From: Dissophora ornata
Taxonomy: Eukaryota > Mortierellomycota > Mortierellomycetes > Mortierellales > Mortierellaceae
Assembly: GCA_025201705.1 (NCBI GenBank)
Contig: MU616746.1
Location: forward strand, 34,796 to 46,540
DNA length: 11,745 nucleotides
Direction of reading: 5' to 3'
Shown: positions 1 through 10,300 of the stretch, piece by piece
Layout of the letters: each line of letters starts with the position of its first letter
Position numbering within the stretch: position 1 is the stretch's first letter
Program-made: the position numbers and the translations under genes
Notes under the pieces: model-generated
What the model was told of the DNA's origin: nothing
The model's input: only the letters and a program-made list of their open reading frames with translations
Databases searched by the model: none

Positions 1-3000
1 ATACCGCCCGTGCCAAACTGTACTCCAAAATTGATTGATGGAGAAAGCGGTACTGGTTGCCGCTGCGCTTCAAAGGACAGGCCTCACGTAAAAGTCGCGT
101 CTCATCATTTTGACTAAAGAGTGCTTCTTTCCATGTTCCTTGATCACGGGATGTCAGATACTCGACCACAGAATTACCCGATTGATTCTGAAAGATCGCC
201 GTCGCCAAGGCTTTCAAATATTCAATGCCTTCCTGCGTGAACCCCTCATCCAATAACCTCTCAAACGCTGCATTCCCTTGCCCGCACATCATGTCCATTA
301 GTCGTTTTTTGCCTCGCTCCAGCCATTGCTCTACAAACTGGTCGTACAGTGCGACTCGAGTGATACGCGCCGCCGAGAGATCTTGTCCTAGATCTACCAT
401 GCGCGGCAAAACGTGCAACGACAACGTTAACAGAAATGGGTTCGTTACCAAGTCTTTCAGTCCTGGAATCCGATTAAGCGCTTGTGAATAATCATCGGTT
501 TTCCATTGCGGACCATTCGCTAAAACAAATTTCCTGACGTAATCCTGGATCTGATCCTTGGTGAACGGTGCAATGACCGCCTCTTGAAATAGGGGGGAAT
601 CTTCTAGGCGATTACGGTCTCCTGGCTGAAAGCGATCCCGATAGTTGGAGCCAAGGTACTCGCTGCGGCAACTGATCACCATTTGAGCTCGCCATCCTCC
701 TTGCAGATTCAGTCGGTTGTTGTTGTACAAGTTGCTCGTCTGTCGGCTCTCATCATACCCGTCGCAAATCAAGATGAACTCGCGCTGGTCCTTCAACTCT
801 TGGATTTGATGATCGGCGAACCCTTCGTACTGTAGTTGCTCGGCCACCAGATTTCGCTCGGGATTTTGGATAGCTGCTAACGTGATAAAGAGTGGGATCC
901 GGCCGACGTTTTTCTTGCAATCGCTCCATAGATCGCATTCAAGTTCCTGATTAAATGTGGATTTTCCCGCTCCGGAATCACCAAGCACCAAAAACACCTT
1001 CCTCTCGCCCCCAAGGAACTCCTTGACCTTATCCATCAAAGGGAATAGTGTTTCATCGCTGGCTTTTAGACTGGCCTTGGCTTGTGGAGAAACATACATG
1101 GATTCGCCTCTTTCTTTTAATCCTTGTAATCGTTGAACTTTGAGTTGGCGTAAACGGGTTTGGGTGTCTGGATTGTTTTGAACACGGTCGAGCAGGGACT
1201 TGGACAACAGTGAAGGTAAGAGGACTTTCAATGGATGTGAACCTGGACCGTCCTTTAGACACACTCGGTAGAGCGCTTGCTTCTTCTCATCCCCGTTCGT
1301 TTGCAACTCCTGGAGCAGTGCTTTGGCGGCTATAGCATTTAAATGAAATGACATATTAGTATTTGACCACATATCAGTAGCCAACGCAAAACTGTCAATA
1401 GTCATCCTCATTATCATTCTCTCTCCCATTCGCACCTTGTGTTTCTCTTCCGGACGAAGCTGAAAATTGCATAAGAATATCGAGGATTAACTTCTTAATG
1501 TTGGCATAATGGCCCCAGCCTTTGTCGTTTCGATACATCTCCCCTAGAAATGCAACAGCACTTGTACGAGAGTCGTCATCGCACTGATCATCAGAAGCGA
1601 GCTCCCCAAGGCGGTGACATAATCCCCATTGGAAGGCTGGATCACGACGGCAAGGCGCTTCACAGACCAGTCTCTTGAACTCGATGAGCTGACCATTTCG
1701 AAGCAAGACATCTGCACCACGCAATGCCGGATACCAGGCACGTTTATGACTAAAGCTCAATCCCTCCTTGAGACACTCTAGAAATTGTTGTCCGCTTTCA
1801 GCTAGAGCGCTAACGTCTTCATACGCGCTTTTAGCTACTGCAAAGACCTCCACCGCTCCAGCAAGCCCCTCTTGAATATGGCCCAACCCTTCCACAAATT
1901 GGTTGAGGTCCAGGCCCTTCACTGCGCTCACCAATCCCGCAACTCCTTGGACCACTTTCCCTGTGCGCCGTTGCGTCGCTTGCCAGGGAGTTTCATTATC
2001 CGGGACGTACAGCAATGCCTGAGAGGCGTAAGCTGCTTGATAGACTAGGTACGAGTCACTGTCGCCCTTTAGTTTATGTAAATAGTCAGCGAGTGGCACG
2101 TGGAGCTTTTCGCGATCTAGACCCTTGACCTTGGTATCGGCCATGGCATCCAACACGCGTGACGCCGTTAACGTTAATTGGTTGATGTAATCTGGCGACT
2201 GCTCGTGAGTTCCTATTAAGCGCCTACTGATGAGCTCCAGTATCTTGACCAGATTATCGGCGTTGAGGTGACCGGGACAAGAGCGTTGGACAAGCCGCGC
2301 CAATCCTTCAAGTAGATCAGAATCTAGCAACTCTGATCCCTCGATGCCACGGAAAAACTGCTGGAGTAATTTTTGAAGCTCGTGTTTCTCGAGAATTGGG
2401 ACTAGGCACACGACTTCTGCGACAATATTCGCATCCTTGAGTTCATCGTGAGTGAATTCCTTGAGGATATTGATCGCCAGCATCTTCAACCTTTCGCGCT
2501 CGTCTGTATCAAGTTCAATGGCCTTTAGCCAGTCGCGCTCAGACTGATCGAGTGCGTCCTCGTTGGGTTGCGTAGACTGCAAAATGGCGAGGCAGTGAAC
2601 AAGCTGGGATGTGTTCTCGAGACGCTCATCGACTTTTGGCAATTTGTTTATATCAAGAGGCTGATCCATATCCTTTGCAAAGATGTTCGGAGGGATCGTT
2701 GCAATGTCGCAGCTTGAGCTATCCTGAATCAGAGAACGAGGAGGGGGAGGGGACACTGTGTGAACGACGGACGGATACGCAGCAGGTTCTGCGATGGGAC
2801 CTGCAGAGGGTTCTGCAGAGGAATATGCAGCCGGAGGCGAGTTGACGTTGTTGGAGGGAGAGGACGATTGGCCGGGCAATTGAACATGTCCTCTGTAACA
2901 TTGGATTTGCAGCATCGTTGTACGGTTAGATATATGACTCTTGATCATCTAGCAAAGAATATAGTTGTCGCTTACATACCCCCATTTTTGTTCATTCTTG

Positions 3001-3296
3001 TAGCTGTCTTGTGCTTTGCTGCGACGCCCCAAGCTGTCCAACAGCTTGCCGATCTTAGAATAAGTGGTCGCGATCTCATTGCACAGGGCTCGATCCTGAG
3101 TGCGTGAGGACAAAACATAGTCCTTTCTCACGGATGTTCTTATGCGGGCCAGGTCTTTTTCTGCGTCTTTGCAAGACGCCAAAGCCAGTTCAGGACTTGG
3201 TGCTATGCGTGCATTGTCTAAATGCGTATTCGCAAGTTCTAACGCCTCTTGTGGCGCAAGAATGCCTCTGAGCCATGGATAGAGACTACTGGTCAT
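1..3296 (-). CDS. Gene A: NLR-like STAND protein (TPR/ARM-like N-terminus plus NACHT), 3' end off the left edge
   Basis: Inferred exons on the minus strand are 3296-2980, 2892-1436 and 1329-1 (open to the edge), giving 1034 visible residues. The start at 3296 has A at -3. Residues 1-106 are helical with one TPR-like unit. Residues 111-159 are a Pro/Ser/Ala-rich linker. Residues 187-417 are Leu-rich helices, which I link to the ARM-like region of Mortierella NLRs. Residues 415-477 are Gly/Ala/Val-rich. Then follows NACHT: Walker A GDSGAGKST (708-716), Walker B ILICDGYDES (777-786), sensor ISCRSEYL near 813, NPFLLTLSLHVLP (888-900), and RFLHQSILEY (1019-1028). NACHT proteins are P-loop NTPases that switch by ATP-driven oligomerisation. 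The frame stays open to position 1 with no lesion. Pentapeptide and WD40 parts, as in gene B, are expected beyond the edge. Splicing is inferred from sequence; a self-recognition or innate-immunity role is family-based inference. Confidence 0.85.
1330..1435 (-). other. Gene A intron 2 (106 nt, phase 1)
   Basis: The donor is ACACAAG|GTGCGA (GT at 1435-1434). Branch-like TACTAAT lies about 26 nt before the acceptor GCTATAG|CCGCC (AG at 1331-1330). Splicing joins ...GRETQ in frame to AAKALLQELQ at the head of the NACHT exon. The site is matched in gene B at donor, branch and acceptor. The unspliced intron keeps the upstream frame open for 13 codons, ending in NEDDY-stop. Its 3' half is open in the NACHT frame from an ATG, so it can mislead ORF-based annotation. 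Confidence 0.85.
1779..1961 (-). other. Gly/Ala/Val-rich amphipathic segment in the gene A N-terminus
   Basis: This is a segment of about 61 codons (gene A residues 417-477), beginning after RRTG with KVVQGVAGLVSAVKGLDL and ending at AESGQQFL. Small and aliphatic residues alternate with charged ones, unlike the Leu/Glu/Lys-rich helices on either side. Part of it recurs at the right edge of the window in gene B. N-terminal domains of fungal NLRs often carry membrane-active or prion-like signalling elements (HeLo, HeLo-like, Goodbye families). I cannot assign this to any of them, so an effector role is only a hypothesis. Confidence 0.35.
2893..2979 (-). other. Gene A intron 1 (87 nt, phase 2)
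   Basis: On the minus strand the donor is GG|GTATGTAAG (GT at 2979-2978). A branch-like CTAAC lies at 2929-2925, and the acceptor is TTACAG|AGGACAT (AG at 2894-2893). Removing it joins the N-terminal helical exon, ending ...EQKWG, in frame to GHVQLPGQ. Unspliced, the first exon would stop after 115 codons in a non-conserved tail. Confidence 0.85.
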
Positions 3297-3350
3297 ATTG
3301 ATTTCTGGTTGCCCACTTGCTTGTTCTTTTTTGTATTTTTTTAACTATCT
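3297..3350 (-). promoter_or_regulatory. A-rich leader upstream of gene A
   Basis: On the minus strand the bases just before the gene A ATG contain two A-runs (around 3326-3345), then a short AC/AG-rich stretch and ATCAATATGA around the start. A-rich leaders and a purine at -3 are common around fungal start codons. No convincing TATA box or CAAT box was found further upstream, so the extent of the promoter is not defined. Confidence 0.35.
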
Positions 3351-5960
3351 GAGAATAGATTTGATGGCAGTGTCAGCGACTCTGATGTCAAGCGCCGGAA
3401 TGCTGGAGTAACCACTAAACACTTGATGAATACGACTGGGATATGGATTTGTATGCAGTACAAAGGATACGATGTGGCTCTGAGGCTATGATCGTAGCAG
3501 AAGGCTTAATGTGTTTCTTCAGACCACAATGATGATTGATGCTCAGTGCCCGTCATCGAATAGGCAGGTTCCGTCATCATTTTACGCTTCTCGAGGACTG
3601 CCAGGGAGTAGTGGCTCGCCTCAAATACGAATCTACGTTCCTGTTGTTCAAAACAGCCAGCACAGTGCCCACGTACCAAGGTCGTTGAGCAGAGTAATGC
3701 CTTTTATTTCTAGCAGAGATGGCTGTTACCAAACGTAAAGAGCCATTACCCACCGCACACATATACCCACTCTCCTAAACTCCGTACGCTCCCACGGCAA
3801 CCGTTCTAAACAATCACTGGCTCAAGTAGCCTGATCCAGGAATGGACAGGAATATGTTATTGCGGATTACCTATGACAGCCACTACACTGTGCTTAATCA
3901 GGCCCTGTCGGAAAGCGCGAGATCCAAAGTGAAGATAGAAAGAAAGTTATTCGAGAAGGATATATGTCAGTCCCTACGGGATTGACTTGTCGTGGGTGTG
4001 TGTAGCAGCGGAAAAGTGGGAGAAAGGGATGAAAGAGACATTTCTACCCATCGTTGAAGAACTTTTTTTGTTGCCTCGCACCCTCGCACTCATGGGCTCT
4101 CTTTTGAAAAAGGACAGTCGTCCAGTCTTTTCCCACCATCACCAACAGAACCTCTCGCATTCCGTCGTGGCTCGTTTTTCTCGCACCTTTTGGAGTCTAG
4201 AACGTCTCGAGTTGTGCAATGTGGTCGAAATCAGACATCAGGACACCGTTTTTCTTTTGCAGATGTTGCAAGCCATACGTGGGAAATGTGGCAGTGCAGA
4301 GCGGTAACAAGAAGGAATACAGCGTGCACGGTTCCCAGACACACCACACCGTCGTTTGACCTTCGAAGCACTACAAGTCCTGCAACAGGCGATAATAAAC
4401 ATTTCAAGCATTACTAACGTGTGTTTCTTTGGCATTAGTCTATCTATCTCTCGTCCTTTAATATCAGTACCGCTGTTGCACGGAGGGTGGGGGAGGGATC
4501 TACGGTCGTATTTGTTTAGTATTCCCTTGCCGTTTGTGGGCAACCCATGGCAAATTTCCGTGTCCTAAAGGTTCTGCGTGTATGTAAATCCTGATCGTAA
4601 CGGAGAATATATGTGTCGTATTGATGACGAAGAGTGCTGAGGAAGTAAGAGGATCGTTACATCAACAGTCGCGTTGTCGACGTCGCGTAAGGTGCTTGCG
4701 GACGGCATCCACGATATTCGTAGCTGGGACCAATGCAGCCTTGCGTACTTTCGGAAAATCAGGTCATAGTCTAGTCATCCTTCCACATCGGCCTCCGTCC
4801 TGTCTAGTTTGTCACTTCTTTTCTGTTTGTCGTTGTCATAAAAAAATGAGTAAATTGTGCAGGATACAACTCGTGCCAATATTATCCTCTGGAGCAAGTC
4901 CTCAACAGACTTCTAAAGGTCCACACTCAAGACCGCGAACGTGCATCACACCTGTACTGACCAAAGTCTTCCCGATGTAACAGAGGATGGTATGGTTTCG
5001 CTTCCCATTCCGTACACTCGCCTCTCAGTTTTTGTTCTTCCAAGTACTGTACAAAAAGTGAGGTGTGCAAACATGCTCCCAATCATTGAATGCCACGACC
5101 AAGTTCGAAAGAACACCGAACTCGTTGGTCTCAGTGAAGAACTCTTTCACTGGCAAAAGAAGGAGCGCCGACTGCACTCTCTTCTTAATTATGGCATCTC
5201 GCCGTCGGTTTCAATGCGCATCCAGAGGCAAGGACCATAGCCACTGAAACAACGTCGTTGTAGTGGCATGATCGTCAGTTCCAACAATACGGGAAGATCT
5301 AGTTTCTTTCCCCGCCACCATTGGACAGCATTAATTTTGGCTTTCCAAACAACAGGGAAAAGCTCACCGACGTGATCAACATTACCTGCGTACTTGTTGT
5401 GGCCCGTGTTTCTTTTTCGCGCGTGCAGAGGGTGTAAATCATACCAAAGCGACCATCTTGAACATCGACCGAATACGCGTGGTAGTTGTGATTGCAAATG
5501 TTATAGTCAAAGACCATACATTCCCTCGGTAGAGATCGCATATGTACTCCATGCAACTGCTTTCGTTCTCTTCAAATGCATTCAAACTTTCATGTCTTGC
5601 ATCGTTAGCTCAAATAAATGTTGAAAAAAATGGACATGGAGTGCATCTGCAATCTCTGCACCATTTATCAAATGCATAGACCTTGATCACAACATTGCGT
5701 GTCTTCTCATGACATCTCGAATCCAACAGGGCGAAACAGCTCGAAGCAATACAGCTCGATCCATGGTACATCCCTTTCCTCTCCGTGACCTGAGCAGATA
5801 CACCTACTCCAACAACCGCAGATACAGCGCCAATCGTAGTAGAAGCGGCAATTACTTGGTTTCCTACCCCAACGCTTCGGAGTCACCTCAGCAACACTGT
5901 GACAGACCAAGAAAAAGGTGAAATCAGCGTGTATCTCATTTTCTATTGTGCACAACAAAC
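3351..5960. other. Long stretch without a supportable gene
   Basis: I read both strands of this 2.6 kb and found only short open frames (up to about 119 codons). They lack recognisable domains, overlap in competing frames, and show no GT-AG intron chain that would connect them convincingly. No tRNA-like B box, rRNA, telomeric repeat or microsatellite was seen. The left part is presumably upstream sequence of gene A. The right part may be older sequence or the unrecognisable 5' half of the LINE relic that follows. A fast-evolving or intron-rich small gene cannot be excluded. Confidence 0.6.
5240..5267. repeat. Short imperfect palindrome
   Basis: Reading along the plus strand, GCCACT, then gaa, then ACAACG, a central T, and CGTTGTAGTGGC form two 12-base complementary arms with a 3-nt bulge (gaa, 5246-5248). 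It lies in the gene-free stretch. It could be a chance palindrome or a protein-binding site; nothing nearby indicates a function. Confidence 0.4.
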
Positions 5961-7330
5961 GCACCGTCTCCGAAGAGCAGCATCTCCAGCATCGTCATCC
6001 GAAGCTCTTGGATCAGGAGGAGACAGCCAGCGTCCGGAACGACCCGCTGGTTGTCCTGACCCAAGGCGACCTAGCCACAATTGAGCACACACTCCAAACA
6101 CTATCAGAATCCCGACTAGAAGGACTGGCGCTGAGAGCAGAACTCTGGTGGAGAGAGAAGGGAGAGAGAAGCAACCAATATATTTTTCGGGCTATCAGAC
6201 AGCGTCACCAGAAAAGAACAATAACATCTCTGCTGAAGATACAACCCACACGGATTCTGAGGCGATGGGACAGTATTGTCATCGTTTCTACATGGTCTTC
6301 TACACTCCCGAACTAACAGATCCGGAGGCCACTTCCACTCTTTTGCAGTCAATCTCGACGCGTCCAAAATTGACACAGAATGGTAATGATTCCTTGCTGG
6401 CACCTATCAGCATGGAAGACTTGGAGACTCTGGTGGATGGCTCCCCCCGTGGAAGGATCCCCGGACAAGATGGTTTGCCTTTCGAGTTCTACTTTATTTT
6501 GCCATCTCACCGATCCACTGCGGACCTTCTGCTGCAAGTCGTAAACGACGCCCTCGCCAGCGGAGCCATTCCACAGTCATGGTTTCACACTAACAGGGTG
6601 CTGAGCTAACTGGCGCCCTTTGTCTCTCATCAACTGTGACGCCAAGCTTATTGCGAATAGACTACGGCCTTGCCCTCCACGGCTCATCACACCCCACCAA
6701 CCTGGTTTCGTACATGGCCGCTTCATCGCAGATAATGGCTTAGCCCTTGTCAGCATTTTGGGTCACTGTGTAACTCAGGGAGGTCACCAAGTGGGCTTAC
6801 TCTTGGACCAGGAAAAGGCCTACGACAGGGTCCATCCTGCATACCTTCAGAGCACTCTTCGAGCAAAGGGATTCTCTAAAGCCTTTATTTTACGTCTGAG
6901 TACTATGTTTTTTGAGACGCAAACCTCTCTGTACATCAACGGGCACATAATATAACCCTCCACTCAGAGGCGGGGACTACGCCAAGGACAACCTCTCCTC
7001 CTCTCCTCTACAACATCGCCTCTGAGCCGCTCTTACAAACTATTCTAGCCGACAATCGTATATCAGGCTGTCCTCTACCAGAACCATCAACTTCCTTATA
7101 ACAATATATGTTCCCTGACAACGATCTGGTACGGGCAATTCACTCCGCCTCCATTAGCTGGCACTATGAAATCTCGCTTGGCCATCTGCATTACCTTGGC
7201 TCGCGGTCCCAATCTGCCGCAAATAAATCGAGACCTGTTACGAAAAAGTAGATCATATTGACAGCTGAAATTCTCTAGCTTAAGTATCCAGTAGCTTGGT
7301 GGGTGTCTGAGTTTAGACGGGATACCATAG
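5960..7330 (+). pseudogene. Decayed L1/Tx1-like LINE retrotransposon, reverse transcriptase region
   Basis: Collinear RT motifs appear on the plus strand but in changing frames. About 6121-6230 (frame 2) has the pre-RT block AELWWREKGERSNQYIFRAI. At 6241-6609 (frame 1) come a block with FYTPEL and then PGQDGLPFEFY. About 6608-6952 (frame 2) has NWRPLSLINCDAKLIANRL and the catalytic motif A LLLDQEKAYDRV. RGLRQGQPL follows an in-frame stop at 6953-6955. About 6994-7098 (frame 1) has SPPLLYNIASEPL. A degraded motif C (FPDNDLV) may lie near 7109-7130, and weak similarity continues to about 7325. At least three frame changes and two stops make it non-functional. A gap of roughly 10-15 residues separates the palm block from NWRP. 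No endonuclease, ORF1 or poly-A tail was recognised. Such RTs drive target-primed reverse transcription. Bounds are approximate. Confidence 0.85.
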
Positions 7331-7365
7331 TAGCTAGCATCATATCTTCTTCCTAAAGGCTCTAT

Positions 7366-10300
7366 CTACAGCGGAGCCGGCTCGCCTATGGCTCCGCGTT
7401 GCAATGTGAGCTGTTTATTAAGTCGGCTTAACCCTACCACGTCTTGTATCGATGTATTCAACAAAAGAAGCATCATGGGCCTGGATCTCCAGTGTAACCG
7501 TACGAAGCACTCGTTCCCATCTTCTATGATCTGCCACAGCCGTACTGAACCGTCAGTACATCCAGTAACAATATGATTATTGTTGGAAGTTGCTCTCCAA
7601 GAGATGCTATTTACCGCAGCTTCGATTTGAATCACCACACGACACTCACCCGACGCAACGTCCCACAGCCGCACTGTCTTGTCCTCACTGCCAGACGCAA
7701 TCTGATCTCCTTTTGGCAAATATACAACGCTCGTTACACTCTCGCAATGGCTTCTCAAGGTGTGGCGGCAATCTCCGGTTTCAACATCCCACAGCCGCAC
7801 TGTCTTGTCACAACTGCCAGACGCAACCTGATCCCCTTTTGGCGAATACACGACACCCGTAACATTCCATGTATGGCCCCTCAAGGTGCGGCGGCAATCT
7901 CCGGTTTCAACATCCCACAGTCGTACTGTGTGGTCACAACTGCCAGATGCAATCTGATCTCCTTTTGGGGAATACACGACGCTCGTAACACTTCTGGTAT
8001 GGTCGCTCAACGTGTGGTGGCAATCTCCGGTTTTAACATCCCACAGCCGCACTGTCTTGTCCCAACTGCTAGACGCAATCTGATCTCCTTTTGGTGAATA
8101 CACGACGCTCGTAATATTCCATTTATGGCCGCTCAAGGTGTGACGGCAATCTCCGGTTTCAACATCCCACAGCCGCACTGTGTTGTCATGACTGCCAGAT
8201 GCAATCTGATCTCCTTTTGGCGAATACGCGACGCTCGAAACGCGGTTGCTATGGCCGCTCAAGGTGTTGCAGCAATACCCAGTTTCAACATCCCACAGCC
8301 GCACTATCTTGTCATCACTGCCAGACGCAATCTGATCCCCTTTCGGTGAATACACGATGCTCGAAACACTGCTACTATTGCCGCTTATGCTGTAGTGGTG
8401 ATCTCCGGATTCAACATCCCACAGCCGCACTGTCTCGTCATTACTGCCAGACGCAATCTGATCTCCTTTTGGCGAATACACGACGCTCCCGACATGGTGA
8501 GTATGGCCGCTCAAGGTGTGGTGGCAATCTCCGGTTTCAACATCCCACAGCCGCACTGTCTTGTCCCGACTGCTAGACGCAACCTGATCTCCTTTTGGCG
8601 AATACACGACGCTCGAAACGTAGTTCCAATGGCCGCTCAAGGTGTGGTGGCAATCTCCTGCTTCAACATCCCACAGCCGCACTGTGCTGTCTTCACTGCC
8701 AGACGCAATTTGATCTCCTTTTGGCGAATACACGACGCTCGTAACCTGGCGGGTATGGCCGCTCAAGGTGTGGCGACAACCTCCGGTTTCAACATCCCAC
8801 AGCCGTACTGTGTTGTCACAACTGCCAGACGCAATCTGATCCCCTTTTGGCGAATACACGACACTCGTAACTCTCAATGTATGGCCGCTCAAGATATGAC
8901 GGCAATTTCCGGTTTCAACATCCCACAGTCGCACTGCCCTGTCTGAACTGCCAGACGCAATCTGATCTCCTTTTGGCGAATACACGACGCTCGTAACATA
9001 GCGAGTGTGGCCGTTCAAGGTGTGGCGGCAATCTCCGCTTCCAGCATCCCACAACCGCACTGTACCATCCTCACTGCCGGATGCAATCTGATCTCCTTTT
9101 GGCGAATACACGACGATCATTACATAGTCACTATGGCCGCTCAGGGTGTGGCGGCAATCTCCGGTTTCAACATCCCACAGCCGCACTGTCTTGTCCCAAC
9201 TGCCAGACGCAATCTGATCTCCTTTTGGCGAATACGCGACGCTCGTAACTCTGCCACTATGGCCACTCAAGGTCTTCGTTTTTTCCCAGCCCGATGTTGT
9301 ATAGATAGTGATGGTACCATCGCCAAGACCAACTGCGAATGTTTTGCAATCTGGCGAATATACGCAACAATACACTTCACTCTCTTCTTTGAGAAATGGC
9401 AATTCGCTGAACTGTACGCCTGCCATCTGCGCACCGCTTAAATCTGCTTCGCGAAGCGATGCACTGCGAAGAATCACATTTCTCATATCCGCTCCCTGCA
9501 ACTGAGCCGATTCAAATGAGCCATGACTCAGATCTGCCCCTGGAATCCTTATGCCTTGTAAATCAACTCCATTAAACTGCTCCCCTGACCTGATCAATAT
9601 CGTAATCGCATTGGCTGCGGCTCTACCCACTGTCTCCAGCTCTAGCGTGTTCACTTTTGACCTCTCGATTACCGCCAGTAGCTGTTTCTTGAAGAGAGGC
9701 TCCTGTTGGACACGCTCAGCCAAGAATCGCAGAATCGACGGCTCTCCCACAAAGCTCCTGCGCCCTAAAGGCGATTCGAGCACCGGCAATTCAATGGCGT
9801 CAACCACTTCCCCAATAACACCTTGGCTCTCAAAGCCAAAATCCGAATTGGCGTTCCCTCGACGTGACGCCGTTGCTGTTGGCTCCGCCATCTTGGGTCC
9901 TTCCGTCTCACTCTTATGCGGCTCAAATACCGCCCGTGCCAAACTGTACTCCAAAATTGATTGATGGAGAAAGCGGTACTGGTTGCCGCTGCGCTTCAAA
10001 GGACAGGCCTCACGTAAAAGTTTCGTCTCATCCTCCTGACTAAAGAACTCTTCTTTCCATGTTTCTTGATCCCGGAATGAAGGATACTCGACCACAGAAC
10101 TACCCGATTGATTATAAAAGATTGCGGATGCCAAGCCTTTCAAATACGCAATGCCTTTCTGTGTGAACCCCTCATCCAACAATCTTTTGAATGCTCTTCT
10201 GTCTTCTTTGTCGCCCACCTTCTCGATTAGTCGTTTTTTGCTTCGTTGAAGCCACTGCTCCACAAACTGGTCATACAATGCGACTCTAGTGATGCGAGCC

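Noticed and set aside
1..1329. Gene A NACHT exon as a truncated pseudogene.
   Set aside because: The frame is open for 442 codons with all motifs present. The truncation is only the window edge.
2609..3107. Plus-strand open frames opposite gene A exons 1 and 2.
   Set aside because: They overlap well-supported minus-strand exons and show no recognisable domain.
3987..4980. Plus-strand open frames of 106 and 119 codons.
   Set aside because: Composition is non-descript, no domain is recognisable, and no supporting start context or splice structure was seen. They are likely chance frames.
4238..5556. A possible decayed minus-strand gene made of overlapping frames (4238-4543, 5189-5497, 5299-5556) and the stretch between.
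   Set aside because: Frames conflict, stops are frequent, and no domain or convincing splice chain was found.
7573..9441. Several plus-strand open frames opposite the WD40 array, with repeated PQPHCLV-type motifs.
   Set aside because: They are the antisense shadow of the 126-bp repeats. The unit length is a multiple of three, so an open frame in one unit recurs in all. The minus strand has clear WD40 coding sequence.
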